NCBI GenBank assembly: GCA_014871385.1
Contig: CM026431.1
Span: 7,685,778-7,749,777, forward strand
From: Ceratodon purpureus
Taxonomy: Eukaryota; Streptophyta; Bryopsida; Pseudoditrichales; Ditrichaceae
DNA length: 64,000 nt
Direction of reading: 5' to 3'
The position numbers and the translations under genes were made by a program. Positions 33,883 through 45,252 of the stretch are shown piece after piece. The notes under the pieces were generated by a model. It ran no database searches. It had not been told where the DNA came from and was given only the letters and a program-made list of their open reading frames with translations. Numbering within the stretch: position 1 is the first letter of the stretch; each line of letters opens with the position of its first letter.

Positions 33883-36800
33883 ATGGCCTATCTTTGTGCG
33901 GATTCGCATTCCGTTCCGATTACCTTTCCTCTAGGGGTAGATGGCCGCGCTATGATCAGTTCCACCACTCTGAGTCTTCGATTTCGTTTTCGTGAGGACT
34001 CACTGCATGTAGAAGAGGAGTTCTTTGACGACATCACTGGTGCTCTCTCGCATGCCGTAGGTCAGCTGTCAACTCAGAATGAGATCGGAATGTTCTGGAT
34101 GCTCAAACCTGGAAAGTATAAAGTTTACGGAGTTACCGAGTCTGTACTAGCTGCCTCTACTGAATTGCTCACTCCCCGATCGTCAACAACTGTGTGCCTT
34201 GAGTCTGAACCGTTGTTGAGGAAGGTCAAGACCGAGCCAGGTCTTCAGACCATCTATGAGCTGAGTGATGACTCCGATAGTGAAAACGCAGAAGAAATTC
34301 CTGTGACCCATGAGAGCAAGGAGAAGACTCTGCCAGTTGCAGATGATAATCGTGAGGAGGTGGTTGTCCCTGTGGAGTCCTCGGTTCCTTCTAGTGTTGC
34401 AGTTGATAATTGTGAGGAGGTGGTTGTCCCTGTGAAGTCCTCGGTTCCATGCAGTGTTGCAGTCCCCCCTTCAGAAAGTGTCGTTCAGTGCCTCATGAAG
34501 CTTAGCGCTCGTAAGAGGTCAAAGAGTGTTCTCTCGCGCATCAATTTTAATGCAATTAGAATGCAGGAAGTTCAGTACCTTCCACCTCAGTACAACGGCG
34601 ATGTCATTTTCGAGTTCCCACCCCTAGGTGCTCACGGCCATCACTCTGCTGCAAAGCAGTTACGGGGAATGGATAGGAAATACGATGGACACCCTTGGAC
34701 TCGCACAGTTACTTCGAATATTCAAAACGACCTGAAGTTGGTCTTTCGTTCTTCGTCGTGCCTTGGCCATCTCCGTTGTGACAATGTCAAATGTGAGTAT
34801 CTGACACGTGGAAACAGGACTTCGGTAGTGAACGAGACTGATGGGATGGGATATCTGAGAGACTGTTTGAAGTTGGGTGTAACCCGCCGCAGAGTTCCAC
34901 TGTAGTTTGTAAGTCTTGCAATACACCACCGACCTGCGTTGCGCTTTGCCCTGCAAGGATATATTACGTCACTGCGGGACCTCACATGACGAGAGCATGC
35001 GTTCATCTGGGAACTCACGACCATCCAGTGAAGTCAGGCGAGAAACCGGGACTTCGTCGAACATACGGAGAACTTGATCAAGGAGCAGGTGGAGCGTACT
35101 CCGTCCGCCACCAATTCGGCCATCATCCTCGAAACTGCGAAGGAGCTGCTTGGGCCATTACTTCTGGCCAAGGAAGGTGAAGCGCAGAAGATTCTGGAAT
35201 TGGAGGAGCTCGAACCAATCTTCGACCGCTGTAAGCACCTTTCTTCCCCAAACATCAGAAATTGCATTACCTCGTTCAAGGCTGTTAGGCGCTTTGGGAC
35301 CATGGACAGCATCAGAATGCTGCGAGGCTTCAGCAACTGGAAGTTTATCCAAAACAACTTGTTTCCGGGGCAAGGCGATGATGCTGCGAAGGTGTATGTC
35401 TTCAAGATGTCTGAGGTAGGGCCGGGTAGTGGAGTCGATTTAGTTCGGCGTATGCAGACCGGCGGTGACTTGGAAAATGCGTGGATCATGTTTGACCACG
35501 TGAGGCGAGTCAGGGACTGGGTGACGATGGCCTGCCACGTCTATGACCCCACCTACTGTCGGATAATGACAATCGCAGCGTGCGACATGCAGTCGGAGGA
35601 CACAGCGGCCCAGTCCGTCCTCTGGAAGAATCTGAATGCTATCATGGGGACTCACGGGGTCGAGAGAGTTAACTTTAAGGGCTTTATGGCGGATGGTGCC
35701 CAAGCGAACTTCAATGCAGTTCGCATTATCTATGGAAGCGGTAACGCCTCCGAGATGATGATTGATAGGGAGAGGACATGCCTATTCCATTGGAGGCAGT
35801 CTCTGGAGCAACATACAAAGGCTCACATTCGACCGGACCTACGAGCGCAGCACATCAAACTCTGCCAGCAGTACAAGAACGCCACGACTATGGCGGAAGC
35901 TGAAACAAAGTTTTTGGCAATCCGAGCATGGTGGATGTCATCCGGCGCTGCAACAGAGAAAGGGCTATCAGATCTGGAAACGTGGCTTTCGTTCTGGCAG
36001 TACCGGTATCGCCAATGGGGAGGTTTCATGGAATTGGTAAGTAAACCCTATCCTTTTAATCTCAGTCGCATCTAAAGATTGGTGCCTTACAGTCAGTTAT
36101 TGGACCTTCAGCTATCTGACCTAACCTCCAATGTTTGCAGAATCACAGTGAAGAGGAGCTCGCAGAGATGCCATCCTGCAACCTTGCTGAATCAATCCAC
36201 AACCGGTGGAAGCAGCAGTCCGGAGATCGTGGCAGTGACTTGTATGTCGCAGCTGTGGACGACTTTGTAAGGGCCTTCATGCAATGCGTTGCCTACTTCC
36301 AGTTTCTGAAGGGGGAGCGTCCTGGGAAAGGTCCGTCAAAAGAGGAGCTCAAGCTCCGACGTGCACAGAGATCTGCAGCAAGGACAGGAAATCCGAAAGT
36401 CCTTCACGAAGCGATTATGAACATGCCGGGAGCAAACGAATGGTGCACCCGGGACCCGCATCTTGAAGGGGAGGAGGTCTGTGTCTCTTCTGAAACGCAA
36501 ACCGGATGTTGCCTTCGGAGATGAACGAGAGTCTCATAGGCCAGACAAGATCAGCATGTCCAGACCTCGTGTCCAGACTAGAGCTGCACGCCGGTGAGAG
36601 CGACTATGCTCCGACGGTGGTAATAGCAGACTCTCCTACAAGCAGCGAAGAGGACCAAGACGACCTTCAAACCTGACTCTTCCCCACCTCCAGTCGGCTA
36701 CCATCACGTCACTTCAGTTGAAGAAACCGCCTGCAACCCCTTCCGAGTGGCACATTGCACGACTTCCTAAGACATCCGCCAAGGCCTGCTTCGCCCAACA

Positions 36801-37246
36801 TGCCGTGACAATGAAGAAATGCGTGGCACGGATCGTGCAGCACGGGAAGAGCACTCCGGCGCCGACATACACTGGCCCCATGAAGAACTACAAGAAAGAC
36901 AGAATAGAGACTCATCAGTTCTTTTTCTGCAATGACGACATTGACAGGTGCGTCAAGGGTAGCAGCAAACGGAAGTGGGGTCCTATCGGTGCCAAAGGTA
37001 CCTGAGGTGTGGCCTGTGAAGCTTGGGACAAAGTTGACGAAGAAAGAGATCCTCTCTCTAGAGAATGCTGGCTTTAGACTCCCGCAGCAGAAGGAGATGT
37101 CACCAAGAAGACTCTTTCAAGACCAGGCAGCGGCAGTAGTAGACTTCTCGGCCTACCCTACGCCGGCATACCCGGACGAGTTCCCTACCCGGCGATCAGG
37201 AAAAGCTCATCCGACGGAACAAGAAGGCCCCGTCGACCAAGCATAA
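33883..37246 (+). pseudogene. Decayed Mutator-like (MULE) transposase
   Basis: Pieces in order on one strand resemble a long MULE-type transposase. 33883-34905 gives an acidic N-terminal region, then GMDRKYDGHPWTRT and SSCLGHLRCDNVKCEYL, a GCM/WRKY-like zinc region that continues in another frame (VCKSCNTPPTCVALC to about 35040). 35050-36036 holds the DDE-type core: ACDMQSED, FMADGAQANFNAV and CLFHW (C-x2-H). A clean phase-0 intron, 36037-36140, leads to NLAESIHNRWK. Later pieces (36718-37246) include CFAQHAVTMKKC and EVWPVKLGTKL. At least four frame changes or stops interrupt it (near 34850, 35040, 36480, 36985), so this copy cannot make a full transposase. The family binds terminal inverted repeats and cuts and pastes with 9-11 bp duplications, as seen here. 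Confidence 0.72.
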
Positions 37247-38336
37247 GCAATAATTGTGCCTCTGCCTTATCGTTGCCACGCGAAGGTTAGCAAGTTGTGC
37301 ATGCTGCCTGCCCCAGCCCTGGGATGCATCGTCACATTGGACTCTGGGAAGCTCCAAAGGTACAGCAATATTACTTGACCATATCGCAGTACCCTGCGTG
37401 CACTTGGCCCGAATTTCAAGGAGATGGCAATTACGGCACTTGGGAAGCGAGGTCAATGGGCTAATTGTAAGCATCTGTATTACCTGGTCACTGTAGTTTG
37501 CGGTCTTGAATCAGAGTCGGATACATTCATCCATGCAGCTAGTTTTAGCTTCAACGAAGTGAAGCGAGCCCTACAGAGCGGCCTTCTGAAATACTTGGAG
37601 AACTAGTGTTTATGTGAGTTGGTGTTTGCACATGTGTAGCCTGTATTTATTTTAATTGTGAAGTAGTGAGACTAAAGAGGGCCACTACCAAAAATTTGCA
37701 GTAGCACTGGATGTCATTTTGTCAAATTCGTGTAAGTCTCGCTCTGAATATACACAACTCTGTAAAGAACTATTTACCACTAAGCAATGTAAGGAATTAT
37801 GTAATTCCCAATGAGGCTATGATTAGAACGTTTAGAATGGAGTCACATAAGTGTGCTCAGACCCAAACCAACATTTTTCAGGATTTAGGGAGGGGCCACA
37901 TAAGTGTGTTCGGGACCGAGCAAACGTTTCCAGGGTTAGGAGGGAGTCACGAAAGTGTGCTCGGGACCGAACAAACCTTTTGCAGTGTTTATGAGAGAGT
38001 CACGTAAGCGTTTGGGCATTCCCAATCCTTTTCAGACTCCTAGAACGCAGAGGACTCTGTTCCAAAGGGTGGTATACCAGTGGCCCAGCTTTGTCAGAAT
38101 TTAATGAATAAGGTTGAAAGCTTCAGACCCGTATAACCCCACCACTACATTTATGCATGACCATTGAGACTGTACACCGTTTTGAATTCAAGGTCCTGTA
38201 CAAGTAATTTTTATCTTCCTCAGAACTGCCTCTTTCTGTCCTTGATTGTTGTACGTGCGTATGTGTGTATGTTATGTTCCATATCTATGTTCCAGTCACT
38301 TCTCAGATGCACACTGTAGTCATAATTCGTTGTGTT
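37247..38336. other. Intergenic with TGCTCGG-type repeats
   Basis: No gene seen. Three tandem-like phrases, CACATAAGTGTGCTCAGACC, CACATAAGTGTGTTCGGGACC-like and CACGAAAGTGTGCTCGGGACC-like, occur about 53 bp apart near 37845, 37897 and 37950. Confidence 0.6.
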
Positions 38337-39383
38337 CTAGTTTTTGTCGCTTGTTGGATTTTCATCGTCCACATCGGCTGTTGAGTGACGGTCCTCGACA
38401 TCCACTACTGCCTGACGACGTCGAATCCAATCAAATTGTTTTACCCACTTAGGGCTGTTCTGCTGACAGGTTCTGGTATCCAGGAAAATACCACTGTCAT
38501 TTGCTTTCCAAGCGCAATCAATACACAACATGGGCTGCTCGAGGTCATCAGGTGGTATCCATAGAAACACGTCATTGCGGGATTGCCTTGTTGCTATTAG
38601 AATGAAGTTGCATATCCATTTTGTAATAAAATGTGGATGTGTAGCTCGTCTTAAGATAACTCCTGTGGTACGTTCATTCTCAGATTCTCTCTGGAGACGG
38701 GATGGCAGTGTTCTAACTGTCGTAGCACCATTTACTGGCCCGTAAACCAGCATCAATTCGTGGTCGAGGTCATTAAGTATTGAAACAAAGTAGTCGCCAA
38801 GTCTATCAATCAATTCCCAAGTGTATGGATTTCCCTCAAACTGGCCCTTCTTCACAAAGTGCTTACAACCTCGAGGAGGACTGAACTGAGAGACGTATAC
38901 TCCGTCGGCCTGAATTCTCCAACGACATTGAGGTTCCTCAGAATGCGGCCATTCATCACAGATTGGACAATCATCGTCCGAGTATCCTGCCAACTTGTTC
39001 CGCTTGCTCAGCACTTTTGGATTTTCATAAACGCAGACAGGCTCAAGAATAAAGGATTCCACGCAATTCCAACTCCTGGTTTCGTACGTAAATCTGCAGA
39101 ACAGATTGTTTCTAAACATTTCCAAATTCATACGTTGTTGAAGCGGAGAACCAAGAAGAGTTACCGAATTCGGACTAAGATTTTTAGAGAAACTGTATGT
39201 CATTCTCACTAGTCCATTGGCGGCTTTCTTTTCGGCACAATTCACTATAACTGGATGAGGAGATGCGTTTTGAATCTGAAGGGGACTATGTGTATCTGGT
39301 CGCCAAGCATGTAGGCAATGAAAATCTAAGAACAGTAAAAAAAGCAGAGAACGAAGTTGATTCTTAGAGACCTGGTTTTGCAT
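38337..39383 (-). CDS. Secreted protein with two S1/SPH-like domains
   Basis: A single-exon gene of 348 residues. Residues 1-27 look like a signal peptide (LRSLLFLLFLDFHCLHAW). Residues about 40-170 resemble the plant self-incompatibility S1 (SPH) fold: VIVNCAEK, then NLFCRFTY with a following WNC, then the hallmark CRWRIQADGVYV at 153-164. Residues about 198-302 look like a second, more diverged copy: VSILNDLDHELMLVYG, CNFILIA and CAWKANDSGIFL (290-301). A charged tail follows. Extra cysteines (CPICDEWPHSEEPQC) lie in a loop of the first domain. SPH proteins are small secreted proteins; one poppy member is a pollen-rejection ligand, and most have no known role. Single-domain members are about 110-150 residues, so a tandem form is unusual. 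It is the last gene before the right end of the giant element. Confidence 0.65.
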   Translation of the reverse strand: MQNQVSKNQLRSLLFLLFLDFHCLHAWRPDTHSPLQIQNASPHPVIVNCAEKKAANGLVRMTYSFSKNLSPNSVTLLGSPLQQRMNLEMFRNNLFCRFTYETRSWNCVESFILEPVCVYENPKVLSKRNKLAGYSDDDCPICDEWPHSEEPQCRWRIQADGVYVSQFSPPRGCKHFVKKGQFEGNPYTWELIDRLGDYFVSILNDLDHELMLVYGPVNGATTVRTLPSRLQRESENERTTGVILRRATHPHFITKWICNFILIATRQSRNDVFLWIPPDDLEQPMLCIDCAWKANDSGIFLDTRTCQQNSPKWVKQFDWIRRRQAVVDVEDRHSTADVDDENPTSDKN

Positions 39384-39953
39384 ATTTACGAATGGCCGAG
39401 AACTATCACCATGTGCAAGAATGTTATTTTTTGTTTCTGCCTGGAATTTGTAATTGAGGAATTACTGCAAGACAAATTTTGTGTTCAAAAAGGATCACGA
39501 TGTATTCAAGTGAAATTGAAGCAGTCATTCACACGGTTGAGTCTAAGCAAGAACTGATCAATAAATGAAGTTCGATGTTTTGAATCGTCAAAGGCATTTG
39601 AGGAGGTGACCGGTTCAAAGGTTCTTGACATACGAAAGGTCACTTTAGCATGTTTAGAAAGACACAAATTCCCAACTGTCATAAAAGAGTGATAGATTTT
39701 GTACTTCGGACCACTGTTTGCAAAATAGCACCGACCGAACTGTTCTTATGACAGCATTCCACGGATGTTGGCCCGTACTGTCCACTGATCCTAACACCAA
39801 GATTTCCACGGTCATAGATCTACGTCCTTCAGTCATTTCACTGAAATTGTCCACGGCCATAGGTCACATTCCGAACTATATTTAGAATTTTCAAAAAGCA
39901 AAACAATGTTACTCCATAAAATACCGTAATGTTACCGCTCTAATTCACATTTT
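39384..39953. other. Right interior of giant element, no gene seen
   Basis: AT-rich. It includes upstream sequence of the SPH-like gene and, near 39930-39945, an outlying TTACCGCTCT copy of the terminal-repeat core. Confidence 0.5.
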
Positions 39954-40025
39954 CATCAAAATTTCTGCAAAGTTACCGCTCTCCGCTCTCGCTCACCGCT
40001 CACCGCTCGCACTATAGCGTCGTCC
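39954..40025 (-). repeat. Right terminal inverted repeat of giant element
   Basis: 72 bp, complementary to 18933-19005. The heptamer repeat is partly degenerate here (GAGCGGT, GAGCGAGA, GCGGAGA). Confidence 0.85.
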
Positions 40026-40035
40026 GGAAGTGGAG
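40026..40035. repeat. Target-site duplication of giant element, right
   Basis: GGAAGTGGAG, followed by TTACTCC as in uninterrupted array units. Confidence 0.88.
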
Positions 40036-40162
40036 TTACTCCATTTTGTAGGTCAGAAGCGGTTTGATTGGCATGTAACATGGTAAAGGAGAGGAGAGGG
40101 AGCACAAAGAGGTGGAGAGCATTCGCAGAAACTATTTCAAATGAGGGGAAGAAAAACAAAAA

Positions 40163-40236
40163 TGCCCTCTACAGGGATCGAACCTGTGACCTTCGCGTTA
40201 TTAGCACGACGCTCTGACCAGCTGAGCTAAGAAGGC
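40163..40236 (-). tRNA. tRNA-Ile(AAU), array copy 16
   Basis: Same sequence as copy 1; first gene right of the giant element. Confidence 0.95.
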
Positions 40237-40789
40237 CTATTACCGTGCCCACGGTCATAGGAAGACCGTGGATCCCATCGATGACAGACGTGATTGGATG
40301 ATATCGGATCCTCCGGAAAGAATATGATGGATCATCATCCGTCCACATCTGCGTGGAAAATGTTCACGGTCATGGGACCAGCCTCCACATCTGCGTGTAC
40401 TAGCTAGTGACCACTCAGCAGTTGCTACTCTCACTCTGATCAACAAGTGCACCATCTTGAGTTGCACACTACCAGAGTACCAATTTTGTGGTTTATTATG
40501 TGATCATGGTTGATCAACATCGACCTATATGGGCAAACTCCGATACAATGGTTTTTAGATGTGTTACAACTCAAGCATATCTAGATGGGTAAATTGTACG
40601 TAGAGATATCCTCTTTCGCTGCATCTTGAAGCGGAAGCGGAAGTTTGGGGTGGGAAGTGGAGTTACTCCATTTTGTAGGTCAGAAGCGGTTTGATTGGCA
40701 TGTAACATGGTAAAGGAGAGGAGAGGGAGCACAAAGAGGTGGAGAGCATTCGCAGAAACTATTTCAAATGAGGGGAAGAAAAACAAAAA

Positions 40790-40863
40790 TGCCCTCTACA
40801 GGGATCGAACCTGTGACCTTCGCGTTATTAGCACGACGCTCTGACCAGCTGAGCTAAGAAGGC
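40790..40863 (-). tRNA. tRNA-Ile(AAU), array copy 17
   Basis: Same sequence as copy 1. Confidence 0.95.
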
Positions 40864-41416
40864 CTATTACCGTGCCCACGGTCATAGGAAGACCGTGGAT
40901 CCCATCGATGACAGACGTGATTGGATGATATCGGATCCTCCGGAAAGAATATGATGGATCATCATCCGTCCACATCTGCGTGGAAAATGTTCACGGTCAT
41001 GGGACCAGCCTCCACATCTGCGTGTACTAGCTAGTGACCACTCAGCAGTTGCTACTCTCACTCTGATCAACAAGTGCACCATCTTGAGTTGCACACTACC
41101 AGAGTACCAATTTTGTGGTTTATTATGTGATCATGGTTGATCAACATCGACCTATATGGGCAAACTCCGATACAATGGTTTTTAGATGTGTTACAACTCA
41201 AGCATATCTAGATGGGTAAATTGTACGTAGAGATATCCTCTTTCGCTGCATCTTGAAGCGGAAGCGGAAGTTTGGGGTGGGAAGTGGAGTTACTCCATTT
41301 TGTAGGTCAGAAGCGGTTTGATTGGCATGTAACATGGTAAAGGAGAGGAGAGGGAGCACAAAGAGGTGGAGAGCATTCGCAGAAACTATTTCAAATGAGG
41401 GGAAGAAAAACAAAAA

Positions 41417-41490
41417 TGCCCTCTACAGGGATCGAACCTGTGACCTTCGCGTTATTAGCACGACGCTCTGACCAGCTGAGCTAAGAAGGC
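41417..41490 (-). tRNA. tRNA-Ile(AAU), array copy 18
   Basis: Same sequence as copy 1. Confidence 0.95.
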
Positions 41491-42043
41491 CTATTACCGT
41501 GCCCACGGTCATAGGAAGACCGTGGATCCCATCGATGACAGACGTGATTGGATGATATCGGATCCTCCGGAAAGAATATGATGGATCATCATCCGTCCAC
41601 ATCTGCGTGGAAAATGTTCACGGTCATGGGACCAGCCTCCACATCTGCGTGTACTAGCTAGTGACCACTCAGCAGTTGCTACTCTCACTCTGATCAACAA
41701 GTGCACCATCTTGAGTTGCACACTACCAGAGTACCAATTTTGTGGTTTATTATGTGATCATGGTTGATCAACATCGACCTATATGGGCAAACTCCGATAC
41801 AATGGTTTTTAGATGTGTTACAACTCAAGCATATCTAGATGGGTAAATTGTACGTAGAGATATCCTCTTTCGCTGCATCTTGAAGCGGAAGCGGAAGTTT
41901 GGGGTGGGAAGTGGAGTTACTCCATTTTGTAGGTCAGAAGCGGTTTGATTGGCATGTAACATGGTAAAGGAGAGGAGAGGGAGCACAAAGAGGTGGAGAG
42001 CATTCGCAGAAACTATTTCAAATGAGGGGAAGAAAAACAAAAA

Positions 42044-42117
42044 TGCCCTCTACAGGGATCGAACCTGTGACCTTCGCGTTATTAGCACGACGCTCTGACC
42101 AGCTGAGCTAAGAAGGC
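42044..42117 (-). tRNA. tRNA-Ile(AAU), array copy 19
   Basis: Same sequence as copy 1. Confidence 0.95.
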
Positions 42118-42670
42118 CTATTACCGTGCCCACGGTCATAGGAAGACCGTGGATCCCATCGATGACAGACGTGATTGGATGATATCGGATCCTCCGGAAA
42201 GAATATGATGGATCATCATCCGTCCACATCTGCGTGGAAAATGTTCACGGTCATGGGACCAGCCTCCACATCTGCGTGTACTAGCTAGTGACCACTCAGC
42301 AGTTGCTACTCTCACTCTGATCAACAAGTGCACCATCTTGAGTTGCACACTACCAGAGTACCAATTTTGTGGTTTATTATGTGATCATGGTTGATCAACA
42401 TCGACCTATATGGGCAAACTCCGATACAATGGTTTTTAGATGTGTTACAACTCAAGCATATCTAGATGGGTAAATTGTACGTAGAGATATCCTCTTTCGC
42501 TGCATCTTGAAGCGGAAGCGGAAGTTTGGGGTGGGAAGTGGAGTTACTCCATTTTGTAGGTCAGAAGCGGTTTGATTGGCATGTAACATGGTAAAGGAGA
42601 GGAGAGGGAGCACAAAGAGGTGGAGAGCATTCGCAGAAACTATTTCAAATGAGGGGAAGAAAAACAAAAA

Positions 42671-42744
42671 TGCCCTCTACAGGGATCGAACCTGTGACCT
42701 TCGCGTTATTAGCACGACGCTCTGACCAGCTGAGCTAAGAAGGC
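42671..42744 (-). tRNA. tRNA-Ile(AAU), array copy 20
   Basis: Same sequence as copy 1. Confidence 0.95.
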
Positions 42745-43297
42745 CTATTACCGTGCCCACGGTCATAGGAAGACCGTGGATCCCATCGATGACAGACGTG
42801 ATTGGATGATATCGGATCCTCCGGAAAGAATATGATGGATCATCATCCGTCCACATCTGCGTGGAAAATGTTCACGGTCATGGGACCAGCCTCCACATCT
42901 GCGTGTACTAGCTAGTGACCACTCAGCAGTTGCTACTCTCACTCTGATCAACAAGTGCACCATCTTGAGTTGCACACTACCAGAGTACCAATTTTGTGGT
43001 TTATTATGTGATCATGGTTGATCAACATCGACCTATATGGGCAAACTCCGATACAATGGTTTTTAGATGTGTTACAACTCAAGCATATCTAGATGGGTAA
43101 ATTGTACGTAGAGATATCCTCTTTCGCTGCATCTTGAAGCGGAAGCGGAAGTTTGGGGTGGGAAGTGGAGTTACTCCATTTTGTAGGTCAGAAGCGGTTT
43201 GATTGGCATGTAACATGGTAAAGGAGAGGAGAGGGAGCACAAAGAGGTGGAGAGCATTCGCAGAAACTATTTCAAATGAGGGGAAGAAAAACAAAAA

Positions 43298-43371
43298 TGC
43301 CCTCTACAGGGATCGAACCTGTGACCTTCGCGTTATTAGCACGACGCTCTGACCAGCTGAGCTAAGAAGGC
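43298..43371 (-). tRNA. tRNA-Ile(AAU), array copy 21
   Basis: Same sequence as copy 1. Confidence 0.95.
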
Positions 43372-43924
43372 CTATTACCGTGCCCACGGTCATAGGAAGA
43401 CCGTGGATCCCATCGATGACAGACGTGATTGGATGATATCGGATCCTCCGGAAAGAATATGATGGATCATCATCCGTCCACATCTGCGTGGAAAATGTTC
43501 ACGGTCATGGGACCAGCCTCCACATCTGCGTGTACTAGCTAGTGACCACTCAGCAGTTGCTACTCTCACTCTGATCAACAAGTGCACCATCTTGAGTTGC
43601 ACACTACCAGAGTACCAATTTTGTGGTTTATTATGTGATCATGGTTGATCAACATCGACCTATATGGGCAAACTCCGATACAATGGTTTTTAGATGTGTT
43701 ACAACTCAAGCATATCTAGATGGGTAAATTGTACGTAGAGATATCCTCTTTCGCTGCATCTTGAAGCGGAAGCGGAAGTTTGGGGTGGGAAGTGGAGTTA
43801 CTCCATTTTGTAGGTCAGAAGCGGTTTGATTGGCATGTAACATGGTAAAGGAGAGGAGAGGGAGCACAAAGAGGTGGAGAGCATTCGCAGAAACTATTTC
43901 AAATGAGGGGAAGAAAAACAAAAA

Positions 43925-43998
43925 TGCCCTCTACAGGGATCGAACCTGTGACCTTTGCGTTATTAGCACGACGCTCTGACTAGCTGAGCTAAGAAGGC
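43925..43998 (-). tRNA. tRNA-Ile(AAU), array copy 22, variant
   Basis: The only tRNA copy in which I found changes, two G to A in tRNA sense. One turns the second pair of the anticodon stem from C-G into C-A. The other changes the invariant GG of the D loop (CTGGTC to CTAGTC), which normally docks with the T loop. The anticodon and B box are intact. Folding is probably impaired, so it may be a young pseudogene. Confidence 0.8.
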
Positions 43999-44551
43999 CT
44001 ATTACCGTGCCCACGGTCATAGGAAGACCGTGGATCCCATCGATGACAGACGTGATTGGATGATATCGGATCCTCCGGAAAGAATATGATGGATCATCAT
44101 CCGTCCACATCTGCGTGGAAAATGTTCACGGTCATGGGACCAGCCTCCACATCTGCGTGTACTAGCTAGTGACCACTCAGCAGTTGCTACTCTCACTCTG
44201 ATCAACAAGTGCACCATCTTGAGTTGCACACTACCAGAGTACCAATTTTGTGGTTTATTATGTGATCATGGTTGATCAACATCGACCTATATGGGCAAAC
44301 TCCGATACAATGGTTTTTAGATGTGTTACAACTCAAGCATATCTAGATGGGTAAATTGTACGTAGAGATATCCTCTTTCGCTGCATCTTGAAGCGGAAGC
44401 GGAAGTTTGGGGTGGGAAGTGGAGTTACTCCATTTTGTAGGTCAGAAGCGGTTTGATTGGCATGTAACATGGTAAAGGAGAGGAGAGGGAGCACAAAGAG
44501 GTGGAGAGCATTCGCAGAAACTATTTCAAATGAGGGGAAGAAAAACAAAAA

Positions 44552-44625
44552 TGCCCTCTACAGGGATCGAACCTGTGACCTTCGCGTTATTAGCACGACG
44601 CTCTGACCAGCTGAGCTAAGAAGGC
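44552..44625 (-). tRNA. tRNA-Ile(AAU), array copy 23
   Basis: Same sequence as copy 1. Confidence 0.95.
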
Positions 44626-45178
44626 CTATTACCGTGCCCACGGTCATAGGAAGACCGTGGATCCCATCGATGACAGACGTGATTGGATGATATCGGATCC
44701 TCCGGAAAGAATATGATGGATCATCATCCGTCCACATCTGCGTGGAAAATGTTCACGGTCATGGGACCAGCCTCCACATCTGCGTGTACTAGCTAGTGAC
44801 CACTCAGCAGTTGCTACTCTCACTCTGATCAACAAGTGCACCATCTTGAGTTGCACACTACCAGAGTACCAATTTTGTGGTTTATTATGTGATCATGGTT
44901 GATCAACATCGACCTATATGGGCAAACTCCGATACAATGGTTTTTAGATGTGTTACAACTCAAGCATATCTAGATGGGTAAATTGTACGTAGAGATATCC
45001 TCTTTCGCTGCATCTTGAAGCGGAAGCGGAAGTTTGGGGTGGGAAGTGGAGTTACTCCATTTTGTAGGTCAGAAGCGGTTTGATTGGCATGTAACATGGT
45101 AAAGGAGAGGAGAGGGAGCACAAAGAGGTGGAGAGCATTCGCAGAAACTATTTCAAATGAGGGGAAGAAAAACAAAAA

Positions 45179-45252
45179 TGCCCTCTACAGGGATCGAACC
45201 TGTGACCTTCGCGTTATTAGCACGACGCTCTGACCAGCTGAGCTAAGAAGGC
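45179..45252 (-). tRNA. tRNA-Ile(AAU), array copy 24
   Basis: Same sequence as copy 1. Confidence 0.95.

Larger units (their letters stand above)
18933..40025. mobile_element. 21.1-kb giant terminal-inverted-repeat element
   Basis: A 21,093-bp segment interrupts one 627-bp unit. It is flanked by a 10-bp direct duplication and bounded by imperfect inverted repeats of about 72 bp. Removing the segment and one duplication restores the unit exactly, so both ends are known to the base. The ends read GGGAAATGCTAT on the left and GGACGACGCTAT on the right (complement). A 9-11 bp duplication with long inverted repeats is typical of Mutator-like (MULE) DNA transposons, and a decayed MULE-type transposase lies inside. 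Other contents are a ParB-methyltransferase-like gene, a 149-residue gene, an S1/SPH-like gene and a minisatellite. I saw no polymerase, integrase or capsid-type gene. Confidence 0.9.

Noticed and set aside
18933-40025. Polinton-like or virus-derived origin for the giant element
   Set aside because: No polymerase B, integrase, protease or capsid-type gene is visible. The ends, the 10-bp duplication and the transposase remnant fit a Mutator-like DNA transposon.
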